Positions 18,108 through 26,299 of a stretch of 64,000 nt of DNA are shown here, one piece after another. Under the pieces are notes generated by a model. It was not told the DNA's origin. It saw only the letters and a program-made list of their open reading frames with translations, and searched no databases. Both the position numbers and the translations under genes were made by a program. Source of the stretch: JAFGRU01 sp963665915. GTDB taxonomy: Bacteria > Desulfobacterota > Desulfuromonadia > Desulfuromonadales > JAAYDE01. The stretch spans positions 62,001 through 126,000 of the forward strand of contig CAXXSG010000011.1 in the NCBI GenBank assembly GCA_963665915.2, in the 5' to 3' direction. Each line of letters opens with the position of its first letter. The first letter of the stretch is position 1.

Positions 18108-19190
18108 TTGGAAGAAAAAACTCTGGACGAATTGCGCAATGAGATCGATGCTATTGACGATCAGATACTCGACTGTCTGAACCAACGGGCGGCGCTGGTT
18201 ATCGAGGTGGGCCAGTTTAAGGCGAAGAAAAACCAAGAGTTTTTTGTTCCGAGTCGCGAGCGTGCCATTTATGATCGATTATCCACCGGCAACGAAGGAC
18301 CTTTTCCCAACAGCGGTATTCGCAGCGTCTACCGTGAGATCATTTCCGCCTCCCTTTCCCTGGAGCACCCCCTGAGCGTGGCCTATCTCGGACCCAAGGC
18401 CACCTTTACCCAGATGGCTGCTATCCGCCAATTCGGGCTTTCAGCCCGCCTGGTGCCGGTTAAAAGTGTTTCGGCTGTTTTTGATGAAGTTTTGCGGGGG
18501 AGGGCGCAATACGGTGTGGTGCCGGTGGAAAACTCCAATGAGGGAATCGTATCCCATACCCTGGATATGTTTCTCGAGTCTGATCTGAAAATATACGCGG
18601 AAATACATGTGGAGATTTCCCAGACCCTGCTTTCTCTTTCGGGCCACATGGAAGATATCAAAAAGATCTGCTCTCACCCGGTCGCACTTGCCCAATGCCG
18701 GAAATGGCTGGAGGAAAATCTTCCGGATATTCCTCAGGTGGATGTTTCGAGTACGGCTCATGCGGCGCAGATGGCGGCGGAGGACGGATCTACCGCAGCT
18801 CTGGCCAGTGAAGTCGCAGCCACTTTATACGGGCTCCGGATCGTCAAAAAGAAGATCGAGGACAACCCCAACAATTTCACCCGTTTTCTGGTGATCAGCA
18901 AGACGACACCCGAGCCGAGCGGTGCGGACAAGACCAGCCTGATGTTCAGCGTTCGTGATGAACCGGGGATACTGTGCCGGATGCTGGAGCCGTTCAGTAA
19001 ACGTCAGATCAACCTCACCAAGATTGAAAGCCGGCCGATCAAGAAAAAAGCTTGGGAGTATGTCTTTTTCCTTGATATTGAAGGGCATATCAGCCAAGCG
19101 ACTATCCAGGAGGCGGTCGAGGAGTTGGGTACTCATTGTCAGTTCGTTAAAATGCTTGGATCTTATCCCAAGTCTGGAAAAGAACACTGA
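18108..19190 (+). CDS. pheA: Bifunctional chorismate mutase / prephenate dehydratase
   Basis: 360-residue P-protein making phenylpyruvate from chorismate. Residues 1-88 are an AroQ-type chorismate mutase (LRNEIDAIDDQIL, RERAIYDRL), about 90-270 the prephenate dehydratase (AYLGPKATFTQMAA, PVENSNEGIV, and NNFTRFLVI with the catalytic Thr-Arg-Phe), and about 280-355 an ACT domain with the ESRP motif for phenylalanine feedback. TTG start at 18108 with GAGAGGA seven bases before it. No tyrA-like gene lies between it and aroA in this window. Confidence 0.95.
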   Translation: MEEKTLDELRNEIDAIDDQILDCLNQRAALVIEVGQFKAKKNQEFFVPSRERAIYDRLSTGNEGPFPNSGIRSVYREIISASLSLEHPLSVAYLGPKATFTQMAAIRQFGLSARLVPVKSVSAVFDEVLRGRAQYGVVPVENSNEGIVSHTLDMFLESDLKIYAEIHVEISQTLLSLSGHMEDIKKICSHPVALAQCRKWLEENLPDIPQVDVSSTAHAAQMAAEDGSTAALASEVAATLYGLRIVKKKIEDNPNNFTRFLVISKTTPEPSGADKTSLMFSVRDEPGILCRMLEPFSKRQINLTKIESRPIKKKAWEYVFFLDIEGHISQATIQEAVEELGTHCQFVKMLGSYPKSGKEH

Positions 19191-19353
19191 GTTAACGGTT
19201 TCGAGGATTTTACCTGCTTCGCTTTTTACGACCTGATCATGTGGTGCGATATCGCCCTGACTAACCGTGATGCTATTGTAACCCGGATAATTCGTGAAGA
19301 CTTCTGCTGTAACCGGAAATTCACAACAGTTTTATCCCAGAAAAGGACCATCT

Positions 19354-20646
19354 ATGGACCGTATTGAAATCTCCGCCCCGCAAAAGGGCCTGAAAGGGGA
19401 GATCGCCATCCCCGGAGATAAATCCATTTCCCATCGTTCTGTCATTTTTTCCTCCATTGCCGAGGGCAAGTCGCTGGTGAGTAATTTTCTGCCGGGGGAG
19501 GACAACTTCCGTACGGTGGGTGCCTTTCGCAGGATGGGTGTCCGGATCGAAGAGAAGGGCGACGGCATTCTCGAAATCCATGGACTCGGGCTGAACGGGC
19601 TGAAAGAGCCGGACGATGTTATCGACTGCGGCAACTCGGGAACCACCATCCGGCTTCTGAGCGGCCTTCTTGCGGCCCAATCCTTTTTTTCGGTTCTGAC
19701 CGGGGACCAGTATCTTCGCAAGCGCCCCATGAGGCGGGTGATCAAACCGTTGAGCGCCATGGGTGCGCGGATCTGGGGGCGGGCGCAAGGGGAACTTCCG
19801 CCCTTGGCCATCTCCGGCGGCTCCGTACAGGCGACCCGCTATGATTCCCCCATTGCCAGTGCCCAAGTGAAATCCGCCGTTATTCTGGCCGGGCTCTATG
19901 CCGAGGGGGAAACTTCGGTATTCGAACCTTTTCCGTCCCGGGACCACACGGAACGAATGCTCTCCTATTTCGGGGCGGAGGTCAAACCTAGGGACGGGGG
20001 GGTGTCGGTTGTCGGGAAACCAGTCCTGGAAAGCCGGGAAGTTGTGGTGCCCGGGGATATTTCTTCGGCCGCTTTTTTCATGGTCGCCGGCCTGATTGTT
20101 CCGGGGTCCGAGCTGCTCATCAAAAACGTCGGGATCAACCCGACCCGCAACGGCATTCTCGAGGTCCTGCGCAGCATGGGAGGAAGTTTGGAAACCCTCA
20201 ACCAGCGGGATGCCGCTGGAGAGCCCGTTGCCGACATCCTGGTGAAAAGCAGTTGTTTGCGGGGGGTCGAAATCGGCGGTTCCATGATCCCGCGTCTGAT
20301 TGATGAGATCCCGGTGCTCAGCATCGCCGCGGCCTTTGCCGAGGGAACCACAATCGTTCGGGATGCCGCCGAACTGCGGGTCAAGGAGACCGACCGCATC
20401 GCGGCGGTTACTTCTGAACTCAGGAAACTGGGGGCCGAGGTGGAAGATTTCGAAGATGGATTGGCTGTGATCGGGCAGGAGAGACTGAAAGGTGGCGCGG
20501 TTTATTCTTACGGAGATCACCGGATTGCCATGAGCATGGCGGTGGCGGCTCTGGGTGCCGGATCTCCTGTGAAAATTGAAGACATCGGTTGTACGGCCAC
20601 GTCGTTTCCTGGCTTCTGGAAGGTTCTGGCGGATATTGCAAGCTGA
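19354..20646 (+). CDS. aroA: 3-phosphoshikimate 1-carboxyvinyltransferase (EPSP synthase)
   Basis: 430-residue enzyme joining shikimate-3-phosphate and PEP, sixth step of chorismate synthesis. Seen: GDKSISHR (substrate Lys and Ser), DCGNSGTTIRLL, the RPMRRV turn, IDEIPVLSIAAAFAEG (catalytic Asp) and KETDRI. The ATG at 19354 is preceded by AAAAGGA; the longer frame from 19294 adds 20 residues that do not look like the family. Ends 71 bases before cmk. Confidence 0.96.
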   Translation: MDRIEISAPQKGLKGEIAIPGDKSISHRSVIFSSIAEGKSLVSNFLPGEDNFRTVGAFRRMGVRIEEKGDGILEIHGLGLNGLKEPDDVIDCGNSGTTIRLLSGLLAAQSFFSVLTGDQYLRKRPMRRVIKPLSAMGARIWGRAQGELPPLAISGGSVQATRYDSPIASAQVKSAVILAGLYAEGETSVFEPFPSRDHTERMLSYFGAEVKPRDGGVSVVGKPVLESREVVVPGDISSAAFFMVAGLIVPGSELLIKNVGINPTRNGILEVLRSMGGSLETLNQRDAAGEPVADILVKSSCLRGVEIGGSMIPRLIDEIPVLSIAAAFAEGTTIVRDAAELRVKETDRIAAVTSELRKLGAEVEDFEDGLAVIGQERLKGGAVYSYGDHRIAMSMAVAALGAGSPVKIEDIGCTATSFPGFWKVLADIAS

Positions 20647-20717
20647 CCGATATCTGCCGGTTGCTCTCCGAATTGGGAGAAAAGAACAGGAACAATGAGC
20701 TGCATAAAGGAGATTTT

Positions 20718-21437
20718 TTGCAAAAAGGACTGATCATTACAATCGACGGGCCGAGCGGGGTGGGCAAAAGCACTTTGAGCCGCCTGCTCGCTGAAAAGCT
20801 GGGATATATCAGTATGGATACCGGCGCCATGTACAGGGCTGTTGCCGTGGCCGCGAAGCGGAAGGGCATCGGACCGGAAGATGGGCCCGGTTTGGATGCG
20901 CTGTGCAAAGGTCTGGAAATCCGTTTTTTGCGGCATGAAAAGGGCGAAAGAGTCCTTTTGAACGGGGAGGATGTCACCCAGGCCATACGTACCCCCGAGA
21001 TGAGTCTTTTGAGCTCGGCGGTTTCCGCCTGTCGCGAAGTGCGTGTAGCCATGGTTCGTTTGCAGCGAGAGATGGGCGCCGAAGGGGGCTTTGTTCTCGA
21101 GGGGCGGGACACGGGAACAGCTGTTTTCCCCAGCGCCGATATCAAGTTTTTCCTTCTTGCAACGCCCGAGGAGCGGGGCCGTAGGCGCTATCTGGAATTG
21201 ACTGAAAAAGGGGTTGATGTCGATCTCAAGCGCACCATGGAGGAAATTGAAGCGCGAGACAAAGCCGACCAGGAACGGGAACACAGTCCCCTCGTTTGTG
21301 CGGATGATGCTGTTCCCCTCGATACTACGAGCCTTTCCATTGAGCAGGTGCTGGGGAAAATGCTGGGCATCGTCCGTGAGCACCCGACTTTTGGTTCTCG
21401 GCCAAACGGAAGCACTTCTGCCGGAGCTTCAACGTGA
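20718..21437 (+). CDS. cmk: Cytidylate kinase
   Basis: 239-residue CMP/dCMP kinase. P-loop IDGPSGVGKST at residues 7-17, substrate motif DTGAMYRAVA, EGRDTGTAVFP, and the lid region ERGRRRYLEL. TTG start at 20718 with AAGGAG five bases before it; a longer open frame from 20589 overlaps aroA and is not conserved-looking. Stop overlaps ispH (GTGA). Confidence 0.95.
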   Translation: MQKGLIITIDGPSGVGKSTLSRLLAEKLGYISMDTGAMYRAVAVAAKRKGIGPEDGPGLDALCKGLEIRFLRHEKGERVLLNGEDVTQAIRTPEMSLLSSAVSACREVRVAMVRLQREMGAEGGFVLEGRDTGTAVFPSADIKFFLLATPEERGRRRYLELTEKGVDVDLKRTMEEIEARDKADQEREHSPLVCADDAVPLDTTSLSIEQVLGKMLGIVREHPTFGSRPNGSTSAGAST

Positions 21438-22285
21438 AGATATTGATTGCAGAAAGCGCGGGTTTTTGTTTCGGCGTCAAGCGTGCCACCAACCTGGCCA
21501 TTGACTCCGCATCCCGTACGGAAAACATCTATTCCCTGGGGCCCATTATCCATTCTCCGCAGATGGTTAAAAAACTTGAAGAAAAAGGGGTGCGGGTGAT
21601 TCAGAGTGTCGATGAAGTGGATAGTGGCTCGGTCATAATCCGCTCCCATGGTGTTACAGTCCAGGAGCAGGAGCAGATAGCCTGCCGCCATATTGGAATA
21701 GTGGATGCGACTTGCCCCTTTGTCAAAAAAGCCCAGCAACATGCGGAACTTTTGAGCTCCAAGGGGTATACTCTCGTGCTGGTCGGGGAGAAGGAACACC
21801 CGGAAGTGAAAGGGATCGTTTCTTACGCTGTTCACGGGGAGGTTTTCATCGTAGCCGATGCATCCGAAGCGGAAAAACTCCCCCAGGTCAAAAGGCTGGG
21901 CGTCGTGGCACAGACAACCCAGGCGTATGAAAATTTCAGTCGGATCGTCGCGGTTTGTCTCGAAAAGTGTGACGAACTCAGGGTTTTCAAGACGATCTGT
22001 GACGCCACATCGGTGCGCCAGAACGAAGCCCGGGAGATTGCCCGCCGGTCGGACCTCATGCTCGTAATCGGTGGTTTCAATAGTGCCAACACCTCTCGCC
22101 TGGCGACAATCTGCCGGGAGATAATACCTAGAACCTATCACATTGAGACGGCCGAAGAGATCGATTTAGAATGGTTTGAGGGGGTTGAAACAGCCGGAAT
22201 TACCGCCGGGGCATCCACCCCCCATTGGGTCATCGACGAGGTCGTTGAAAGGGTAAAAAACCTCGGCCAGAAGGGGGATAATTAA
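21434..22285 (+). CDS. ispH: 4-hydroxy-3-methylbut-2-enyl diphosphate reductase
   Basis: 283-residue last enzyme of the MEP isoprenoid pathway, a 4Fe-4S protein. The three cluster cysteines are visible in SAGFCFGVKRA (Cys13), VDATCPFVKKA (near 96) and KTICDATSVRQ (near 190); His motifs RSHGVTVQEQ and GEKEHPEVKG and the GGFNSANTSRL substrate motif are intact. GTG start overlaps the cmk stop. The ispH-rpsA order is shared with many anaerobes. Confidence 0.96.
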   Translation: MKILIAESAGFCFGVKRATNLAIDSASRTENIYSLGPIIHSPQMVKKLEEKGVRVIQSVDEVDSGSVIIRSHGVTVQEQEQIACRHIGIVDATCPFVKKAQQHAELLSSKGYTLVLVGEKEHPEVKGIVSYAVHGEVFIVADASEAEKLPQVKRLGVVAQTTQAYENFSRIVAVCLEKCDELRVFKTICDATSVRQNEAREIARRSDLMLVIGGFNSANTSRLATICREIIPRTYHIETAEEIDLEWFEGVETAGITAGASTPHWVIDEVVERVKNLGQKGDN

Positions 22286-22384
22286 TTTGTTTTTTATTAT
22301 CTGTTATGTTATCGTCCCAAATTATGGCGGAGGAGCCAAACTGTCGCCCAGGTGACAGGAATATTGCTAGGGGGTCACATCTTA

Positions 22385-24133
22385 ATGGTGGAAAATAACG
22401 ATTCAATTAACAACGAGGACAACTCCGATCTCAATGAAGAGGATAACGAGTTTGGAGAAATGGAAGAAAGTTTTGCCGATCTTTTTGAGAGCAGTCTGAA
22501 AGAGCTTGTTCCAGGTAATGTGGTTAAGGGAATGATCGTCCAGGTCAATGACGACTCGGTTGTGGTCGATGTTGGTGGAAAGTCGGAAGGCTTGATTCCC
22601 ATTCATGAATTCCGGGATGAAAAAGGTCAGTTGGCTGCCGAACTTTGTGTCGGCGATACCTTTGATGTCTTTATTGAAAGTACCGAAAATGAAAACGGTC
22701 TGATCAGTCTTTCCAAATCCAAGGCCGACCGTCAGAAGGTTTGGAATGCTCTCGAGGAAGACACGGTCGTTGAAGGTCGGATTATCAACCGGGTCAAGGG
22801 TGGCCTTTCCGTTGATATAGGCGTCAATGCGTTTCTGCCCGGTTCTCAGGTGGACCTGCGACCTGTTCGCAACCTAGACAAGTTGCTGGGACAGACCTGT
22901 GAATTTAAAATTATAAAACTCAACAAGCGCCGCGGCAATATTGTTCTTTCACGCCGGGCTCTGCTGGAAGAAAAGCGCGACCTCATGCGTCAGGATACCC
23001 TCCAGTCTCTTGAGGAGGGGCAGATTATGGAAGGGATCGTCAAGAACCTTACCGACTACGGGGCCTTTATTGATCTCGGGGGGATTGACGGACTTCTTCA
23101 TATCACCGATATTTCCTGGGGCCGGGTCAACCATCCCTCCGAAAGGCTTACCGTCGGAGAAAAGATCCAGGTCAAGGTTCTCAAGTATGATTCCGAAAAA
23201 GAACGGGTCTCCCTGGGGCTGAAACAATTGGTTGCCGATCCCTGGCTCGGTGTCCAGGAAAAATACGAGGTGAAAAGCCGGGTTACAGGAAAAGTTGTCA
23301 GCCTTACCGATTACGGGGCATTTATTGAGCTCGAAGAAGGGGTTGAAGGGCTTATCCATGTTTCCGAGATGAGTTGGACAAAAAGAGTCAAGAATCCCAG
23401 TAAAATTCTCAATCTCGGGGAAGAGGTCGAAGCCGTTGTCCTTGCTCTCGATACCGGCAATCGCAGAATTTCACTGGGGTTGAAGCAGATCGAGCCCAAT
23501 CCCTGGGATGTTATCGGCGAGAAGTTCCCTCCCGGCACCATTATCGAAGGGCAGGTCAAGAATATTACTGATTTCGGCGTTTTTGTCGGCGTGGAAGAGG
23601 GCATTGACGGCCTGGTTCACATTTCCGATATTTCCTGGACCAAAAGGGTCAAGCATCCTTCCGAGTTCTTCAAGAAGGGGGATATGGTCAAGGCGGTTGT
23701 GCTGAACATTGACCGGGAAAACGAACGTTTTTCATTGAGCATCAAACATCTGAGCCAGGATCCCTGGAGTACGATCCCCGAACGTTACAGGCCGGGAACC
23801 GGTGTTCGCGGCAAGGTAACTTCCGTGACCGATTTCGGTATTTTCCTGGAGGTCGAGGAAGGGATCGAGGGGCTGATCCATGTATCGGAAATCAGCAAGG
23901 AAAAACTTGATTCGCCCAAGGATTTTGTGGAAGTCGGGAAAGAGCTTGAAGCCGTTGTCCTGAGTGTTGATACCAGTGACCGCAAAATTGCACTGTCGAT
24001 CAAACAGATGGATGACCATAAGGAAAAGGCCAATGTCGAATCCTACCTCGGTTCCCAGAACAATGCCACGTCCAATCTCGGCATTCTTCTGCAGGGGGCA
24101 TTGGACAAAGCCAAAGAAGATAACGAAGAATAA
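22385..24133 (+). CDS. rpsA: 30S ribosomal protein S1
   Basis: 582 residues with six S1 RNA-binding repeats, starting near residues 40, 125, 210, 298, 383 and 470 (for example VVDVGGKSEGLIP, TDYGAFIDLGGIDGLLH, TDFGVFVGVEEGIDGLVH). The acidic N-terminal 30 residues are non-canonical. I chose the ATG at 22385, eleven bases after AGGGGGT; a GTG at 22352 in frame would add 11 residues. S1 binds mRNA leaders on the 30S subunit. Confidence 0.95.
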   Translation: MVENNDSINNEDNSDLNEEDNEFGEMEESFADLFESSLKELVPGNVVKGMIVQVNDDSVVVDVGGKSEGLIPIHEFRDEKGQLAAELCVGDTFDVFIESTENENGLISLSKSKADRQKVWNALEEDTVVEGRIINRVKGGLSVDIGVNAFLPGSQVDLRPVRNLDKLLGQTCEFKIIKLNKRRGNIVLSRRALLEEKRDLMRQDTLQSLEEGQIMEGIVKNLTDYGAFIDLGGIDGLLHITDISWGRVNHPSERLTVGEKIQVKVLKYDSEKERVSLGLKQLVADPWLGVQEKYEVKSRVTGKVVSLTDYGAFIELEEGVEGLIHVSEMSWTKRVKNPSKILNLGEEVEAVVLALDTGNRRISLGLKQIEPNPWDVIGEKFPPGTIIEGQVKNITDFGVFVGVEEGIDGLVHISDISWTKRVKHPSEFFKKGDMVKAVVLNIDRENERFSLSIKHLSQDPWSTIPERYRPGTGVRGKVTSVTDFGIFLEVEEGIEGLIHVSEISKEKLDSPKDFVEVGKELEAVVLSVDTSDRKIALSIKQMDDHKEKANVESYLGSQNNATSNLGILLQGALDKAKEDNEE

Positions 24134-24157
24134 CTTCTCAACATAGTTTGCATCTGT

Positions 24158-24203
24158 TTTCAGGCGGGATTTACACTGGATACTGTTTAAATCCCGCCTG
24201 AAA
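24158..24203 (+). promoter_or_regulatory. Perfect 15-bp hairpin between rpsA and sppA
   Basis: TTTCAGGCGGGATTT (24158-24172) pairs fully with AAATCCCGCCTGAAA (24189-24203), 16-base loop. The 3' arm ends at the A of the sppA ATG and there is no T tract after it. It could be an attenuator, an RNA processing or stability site, or a weak terminator. Confidence 0.6.
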
Positions 24204-25096
24204 TGGCGGACACAATGAGAAAACGACCTTTTTTGATGGCCCTGGGGGTATTTGGAGCCATCTTTCTTTTTTTTGTAGCGCTCGGTGCCGTCTTAACCCT
24301 TACGGATGATGGACCTGGTTCCCTTTTGAGTCAAAAGGTGGGGGTCATTGAGGTCAGCGGGGTTATTATTTCCTCGAAAAAAATAATCCGCCAGCTTGAT
24401 GACTTTAAAAACAGCGACTCCATTAAGGCGATTGTCCTGCGCATAGATTCTCCTGGCGGCAGTGTCGGGCCCTCCCAGGAAATTTATGAAGAGATTCAGA
24501 AAGTGTCTAAACTCAAGCCCTTGATCGTTTCCATGGGTAGTGTTGCGGCGTCAGGTGGATATTACATAGCTGTCCCGGCAAAAAGAATTTTTGCGAATCC
24601 CGGTACCATAACCGGCAGCATCGGTGTCATTATGGAGTTCCTGAATATACAGGAGCTGTCGCGCAAGATCGGTTTCACGAGTCAGGTAATCAAAAGTGGA
24701 AAGAACAAGGATATTGGCTCCCCTTTTCGTTCTTTGCGCAAGGACCAGCGGAAGATTCTCCAGGACCTCATTGATGATGTTCATCTGCAGTTCATGGAAG
24801 CGGTATCTGAAAACCGTAAAATGGAACTTGGCGACGTCAGGAAATTAGCCGACGGGCGGATTTTTTCCGGGCGCCAGGCATTGACTGCAGGGCTCGTTGA
24901 TGAACTTGGCAACTTGCAGGATGCCGTGCAATACGCTGCCGGGCAAGCCCGGATATCCGGAGACCCGGCTGTGGTTTATCCCCCGGAAGAGAGAAAAGCG
25001 CTGTGGGAATATTTTCTTGAAAACAGCCAGACTCGCCTGAGTGAGATATTGGCCCCAAAAAGGTCGGGTTTAAACTATATTTGGGATGGGTATTGA
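24203..25096 (+). CDS. sppA: Signal peptide peptidase SppA, 36K type
   Basis: 297-residue membrane-anchored serine protease that degrades cleaved signal peptides. One N-terminal transmembrane helix (about 10-34), then the crotonase-like fold with LRIDSPGGSVGPS and the nucleophile region MGSVAASGGYYIA (Ser near 117); the general base Lys is in SGKNKDIGSPFRS. Half-length bacterial form. Two starts are possible, 24203 and 24215; the first lies directly against a hairpin and neither has a good ribosome-binding site. Confidence 0.92.
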   Translation: MADTMRKRPFLMALGVFGAIFLFFVALGAVLTLTDDGPGSLLSQKVGVIEVSGVIISSKKIIRQLDDFKNSDSIKAIVLRIDSPGGSVGPSQEIYEEIQKVSKLKPLIVSMGSVAASGGYYIAVPAKRIFANPGTITGSIGVIMEFLNIQELSRKIGFTSQVIKSGKNKDIGSPFRSLRKDQRKILQDLIDDVHLQFMEAVSENRKMELGDVRKLADGRIFSGRQALTAGLVDELGNLQDAVQYAAGQARISGDPAVVYPPEERKALWEYFLENSQTRLSEILAPKRSGLNYIWDGY

Positions 25097-25127
25097 TTGA
25101 ATCGAATGATAAGGAGATTGATTGCAA

Positions 25128-25407
25128 ATGACCAAGAGTGAACTTTGTGAACATCTTGCCGATATTACTGGAACTTTGAACAAGAAAGAGGCTGAGCTCA
25201 TTGTCAACACCATTTTTGACAGTATCCGGGATGCTTTGGCAAAAGGCGAACGGGTTGAGATCCGGGGATTTGGTTCTTTCAGTATTCGCGACCGGGACGC
25301 ACGTTTGGCCCCGCAACCCAAAAACCGGCGAATCCGTCAGTATTGATGGAAAAAAGGTACCTTTTTTCAAAACCGGAAAAGAATTGAAAGAACTGGTGGA
25401 CCAGTAA
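25128..25407 (+). pseudogene. ihfB: Integration host factor beta subunit, frameshifted
   Basis: HU/IHF-family DNA-bending protein. Frame 1 gives MTKSELCEHLADITG to RGFGSFSIRDRDARLA and then runs out of family sequence and stops at 25346; the neighbouring frame continues with RNPKTGESVSIDGKK to VPFFKTGKELKEL and stops at 25407. The two parts join into a normal 92-residue protein if one C of the CCCC run at 25309-25312 is removed. Position after rpsA-sppA matches the ihfB locus. AAGGAG lies 11 bases before the ATG. Either a real mutation or a sequencing error; the 3' half is otherwise well preserved, which favours an error or a very recent change. Confidence 0.85.
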
Positions 25408-25437
25408 AATTTTTGCAAGTCATGATCAGGTGACTAT

Positions 25438-25471
25438 AAAAGAGCTCTACAGGCAATGTCAGAGCTTTTTT
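25438..25471 (+). terminator. Terminator after ihfB
   Basis: Eleven-pair stem (AAAAGAGCTCT with AGAGCTTTTTT, one G-T pair), 12-base loop, T run in the 3' arm. Ends the pheA-to-ihfB transcription unit. Confidence 0.8.
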
Positions 25472-25634
25472 ATTACCCGAACCATCGTCCGCAGAGATAC
25501 TTTTCGCAACCTGGAACTTACAGGCAAACGGATTGCATTGGAAACGGCAAAGTTTAAATAATCTTCTTTGCCGCGGAACTTGTAGGGATTTCCATAAAAA
25601 GTTATAATTGTGTCATAAGTCAGAGGAGGCTGTT

Positions 25635-25859
25635 ATGCGAGAAAAAGTGGAAGAGATGCTTGAGAAAGTTCGTCCTTACCTGCAACGGGATGGTGGAGAT
25701 GTGGAGCTGGTGGATGTTGAAGAGGACGGCACTGTAAAGGTGAGGCTGACAGGTGCCTGCGGGTCCTGCCCCATGTCGACCATGACTCTGAAAATGGGGA
25801 TTGAAAAGACATTGAAAGAGCATATCCCTGAAGTTAAGGAAGTCGTTCAGGTTAAATAG
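25635..25859 (+). CDS. NifU-like iron-sulfur scaffold protein
   Basis: 74-residue protein equal to the C-terminal Nfu domain of NifU. PYLQRDGGDVELV and GACGSCPMSTMTLK are seen; the CxxC pair holds a transient 4Fe-4S cluster for delivery to target proteins. AGAGGAGG ends five bases before the ATG at 25635, so that start is preferred to the upstream in-frame codons. Monocistronic with the next small gene. Confidence 0.93.
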   Translation: MREKVEEMLEKVRPYLQRDGGDVELVDVEEDGTVKVRLTGACGSCPMSTMTLKMGIEKTLKEHIPEVKEVVQVK

Positions 25860-25884
25860 ATTTTTGCTGTTACGGGAGGACAAG

Positions 25885-26079
25885 ATGATCAAAGTTAAAA
25901 CTTTTGGTGAATCTCTTCTTCCATTGAGAACACATCAGGAACTGGAGACTCTCGACAATCGCATTAATGCTTTTATTCGCGAAAACAATATCTCCAAGGT
26001 TCTTTCCGTCAGTGACTCTACAACTTCGAGCGAAGGGTCCACTATCGGTATTGTCAGGGTTCTGGTCTATGAGGAATAA
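25885..26079 (+). CDS. Conserved small protein of unknown function
   Basis: 64 residues, MIKVKTFGESLLPL at the start and GIVRVLVYEE at the end. I do not recognise a domain. Serine/threonine-rich middle (SVSDSTTSSEGSTIG) between a helical half and a final beta strand. GGGAGGA lies four bases before the ATG; 25 bases after the NifU-like gene, so both are probably co-transcribed up to the terminator at 26111. Confidence 0.7.
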   Translation: MIKVKTFGESLLPLRTHQELETLDNRINAFIRENNISKVLSVSDSTTSSEGSTIGIVRVLVYEE

Positions 26080-26110
26080 GAGCAGTCCCGGCAGGTGAAC
26101 AACGATATGA

Positions 26111-26151
26111 GACATTAAAAAAGGAGCCTTTAAGGCTCCTTTTTTAATGTC
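26111..26151. terminator. Bidirectional terminator
   Basis: A 20-base arm (26111-26130) is perfectly complementary to 26132-26151, with A and T runs on both sides of GGAGCC/GGCTCC. It serves the small gene on the plus strand and the cyd operon on the minus strand. Confidence 0.92.
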
Positions 26152-26193
26152 TATCCGGTTTTGGATGGGGCATTCCTGAGCGCTTTATTCCAT

Positions 26194-26286
26194 CTAAAAT
26201 TCATCGCTTTTTTTGAGGAGAAATTCCGCTCCTTTGAGGGAGATAACCATCAGGGAAAACCAGATTGAAATCCATAGAAAAATCAT
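26194..26286 (-). CDS. cydX: CydX-like small subunit of cytochrome bd oxidase
   Basis: A 30-codon gene right after cydB, too short for usual ORF lists. It encodes one hydrophobic helix with two Trp residues (starts MIFLWISIWFSLM) followed by a charged tail with KGAE and KKSDEF. AAAGGA lies eight bases before this ATG; an ATG three codons earlier is also in frame. CydX and its analogues are 30-40-residue single-helix proteins encoded at the end of cydAB operons that stabilise the haem centre; size, topology, a Glu after the helix, and position fit. Sequence identity to known CydX is too weak to be sure by eye. Confidence 0.7.
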   Translation of the reverse strand: MIFLWISIWFSLMVISLKGAEFLLKKSDEF

Positions 26287-26299
26287 ATTGACCATCCTT

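Noticed and set aside
19321..20520. 399-codon open frame antisense to aroA
   Set aside because: Shadow of the high-GC aroA frame; sequence has no recognisable domain and aroA motifs are intact.
25300..25320. Programmed frameshift in ihfB
   Set aside because: No slippery heptamer, stop codon or Shine-Dalgarno-like stimulator at the shift; family members are not known to use one.
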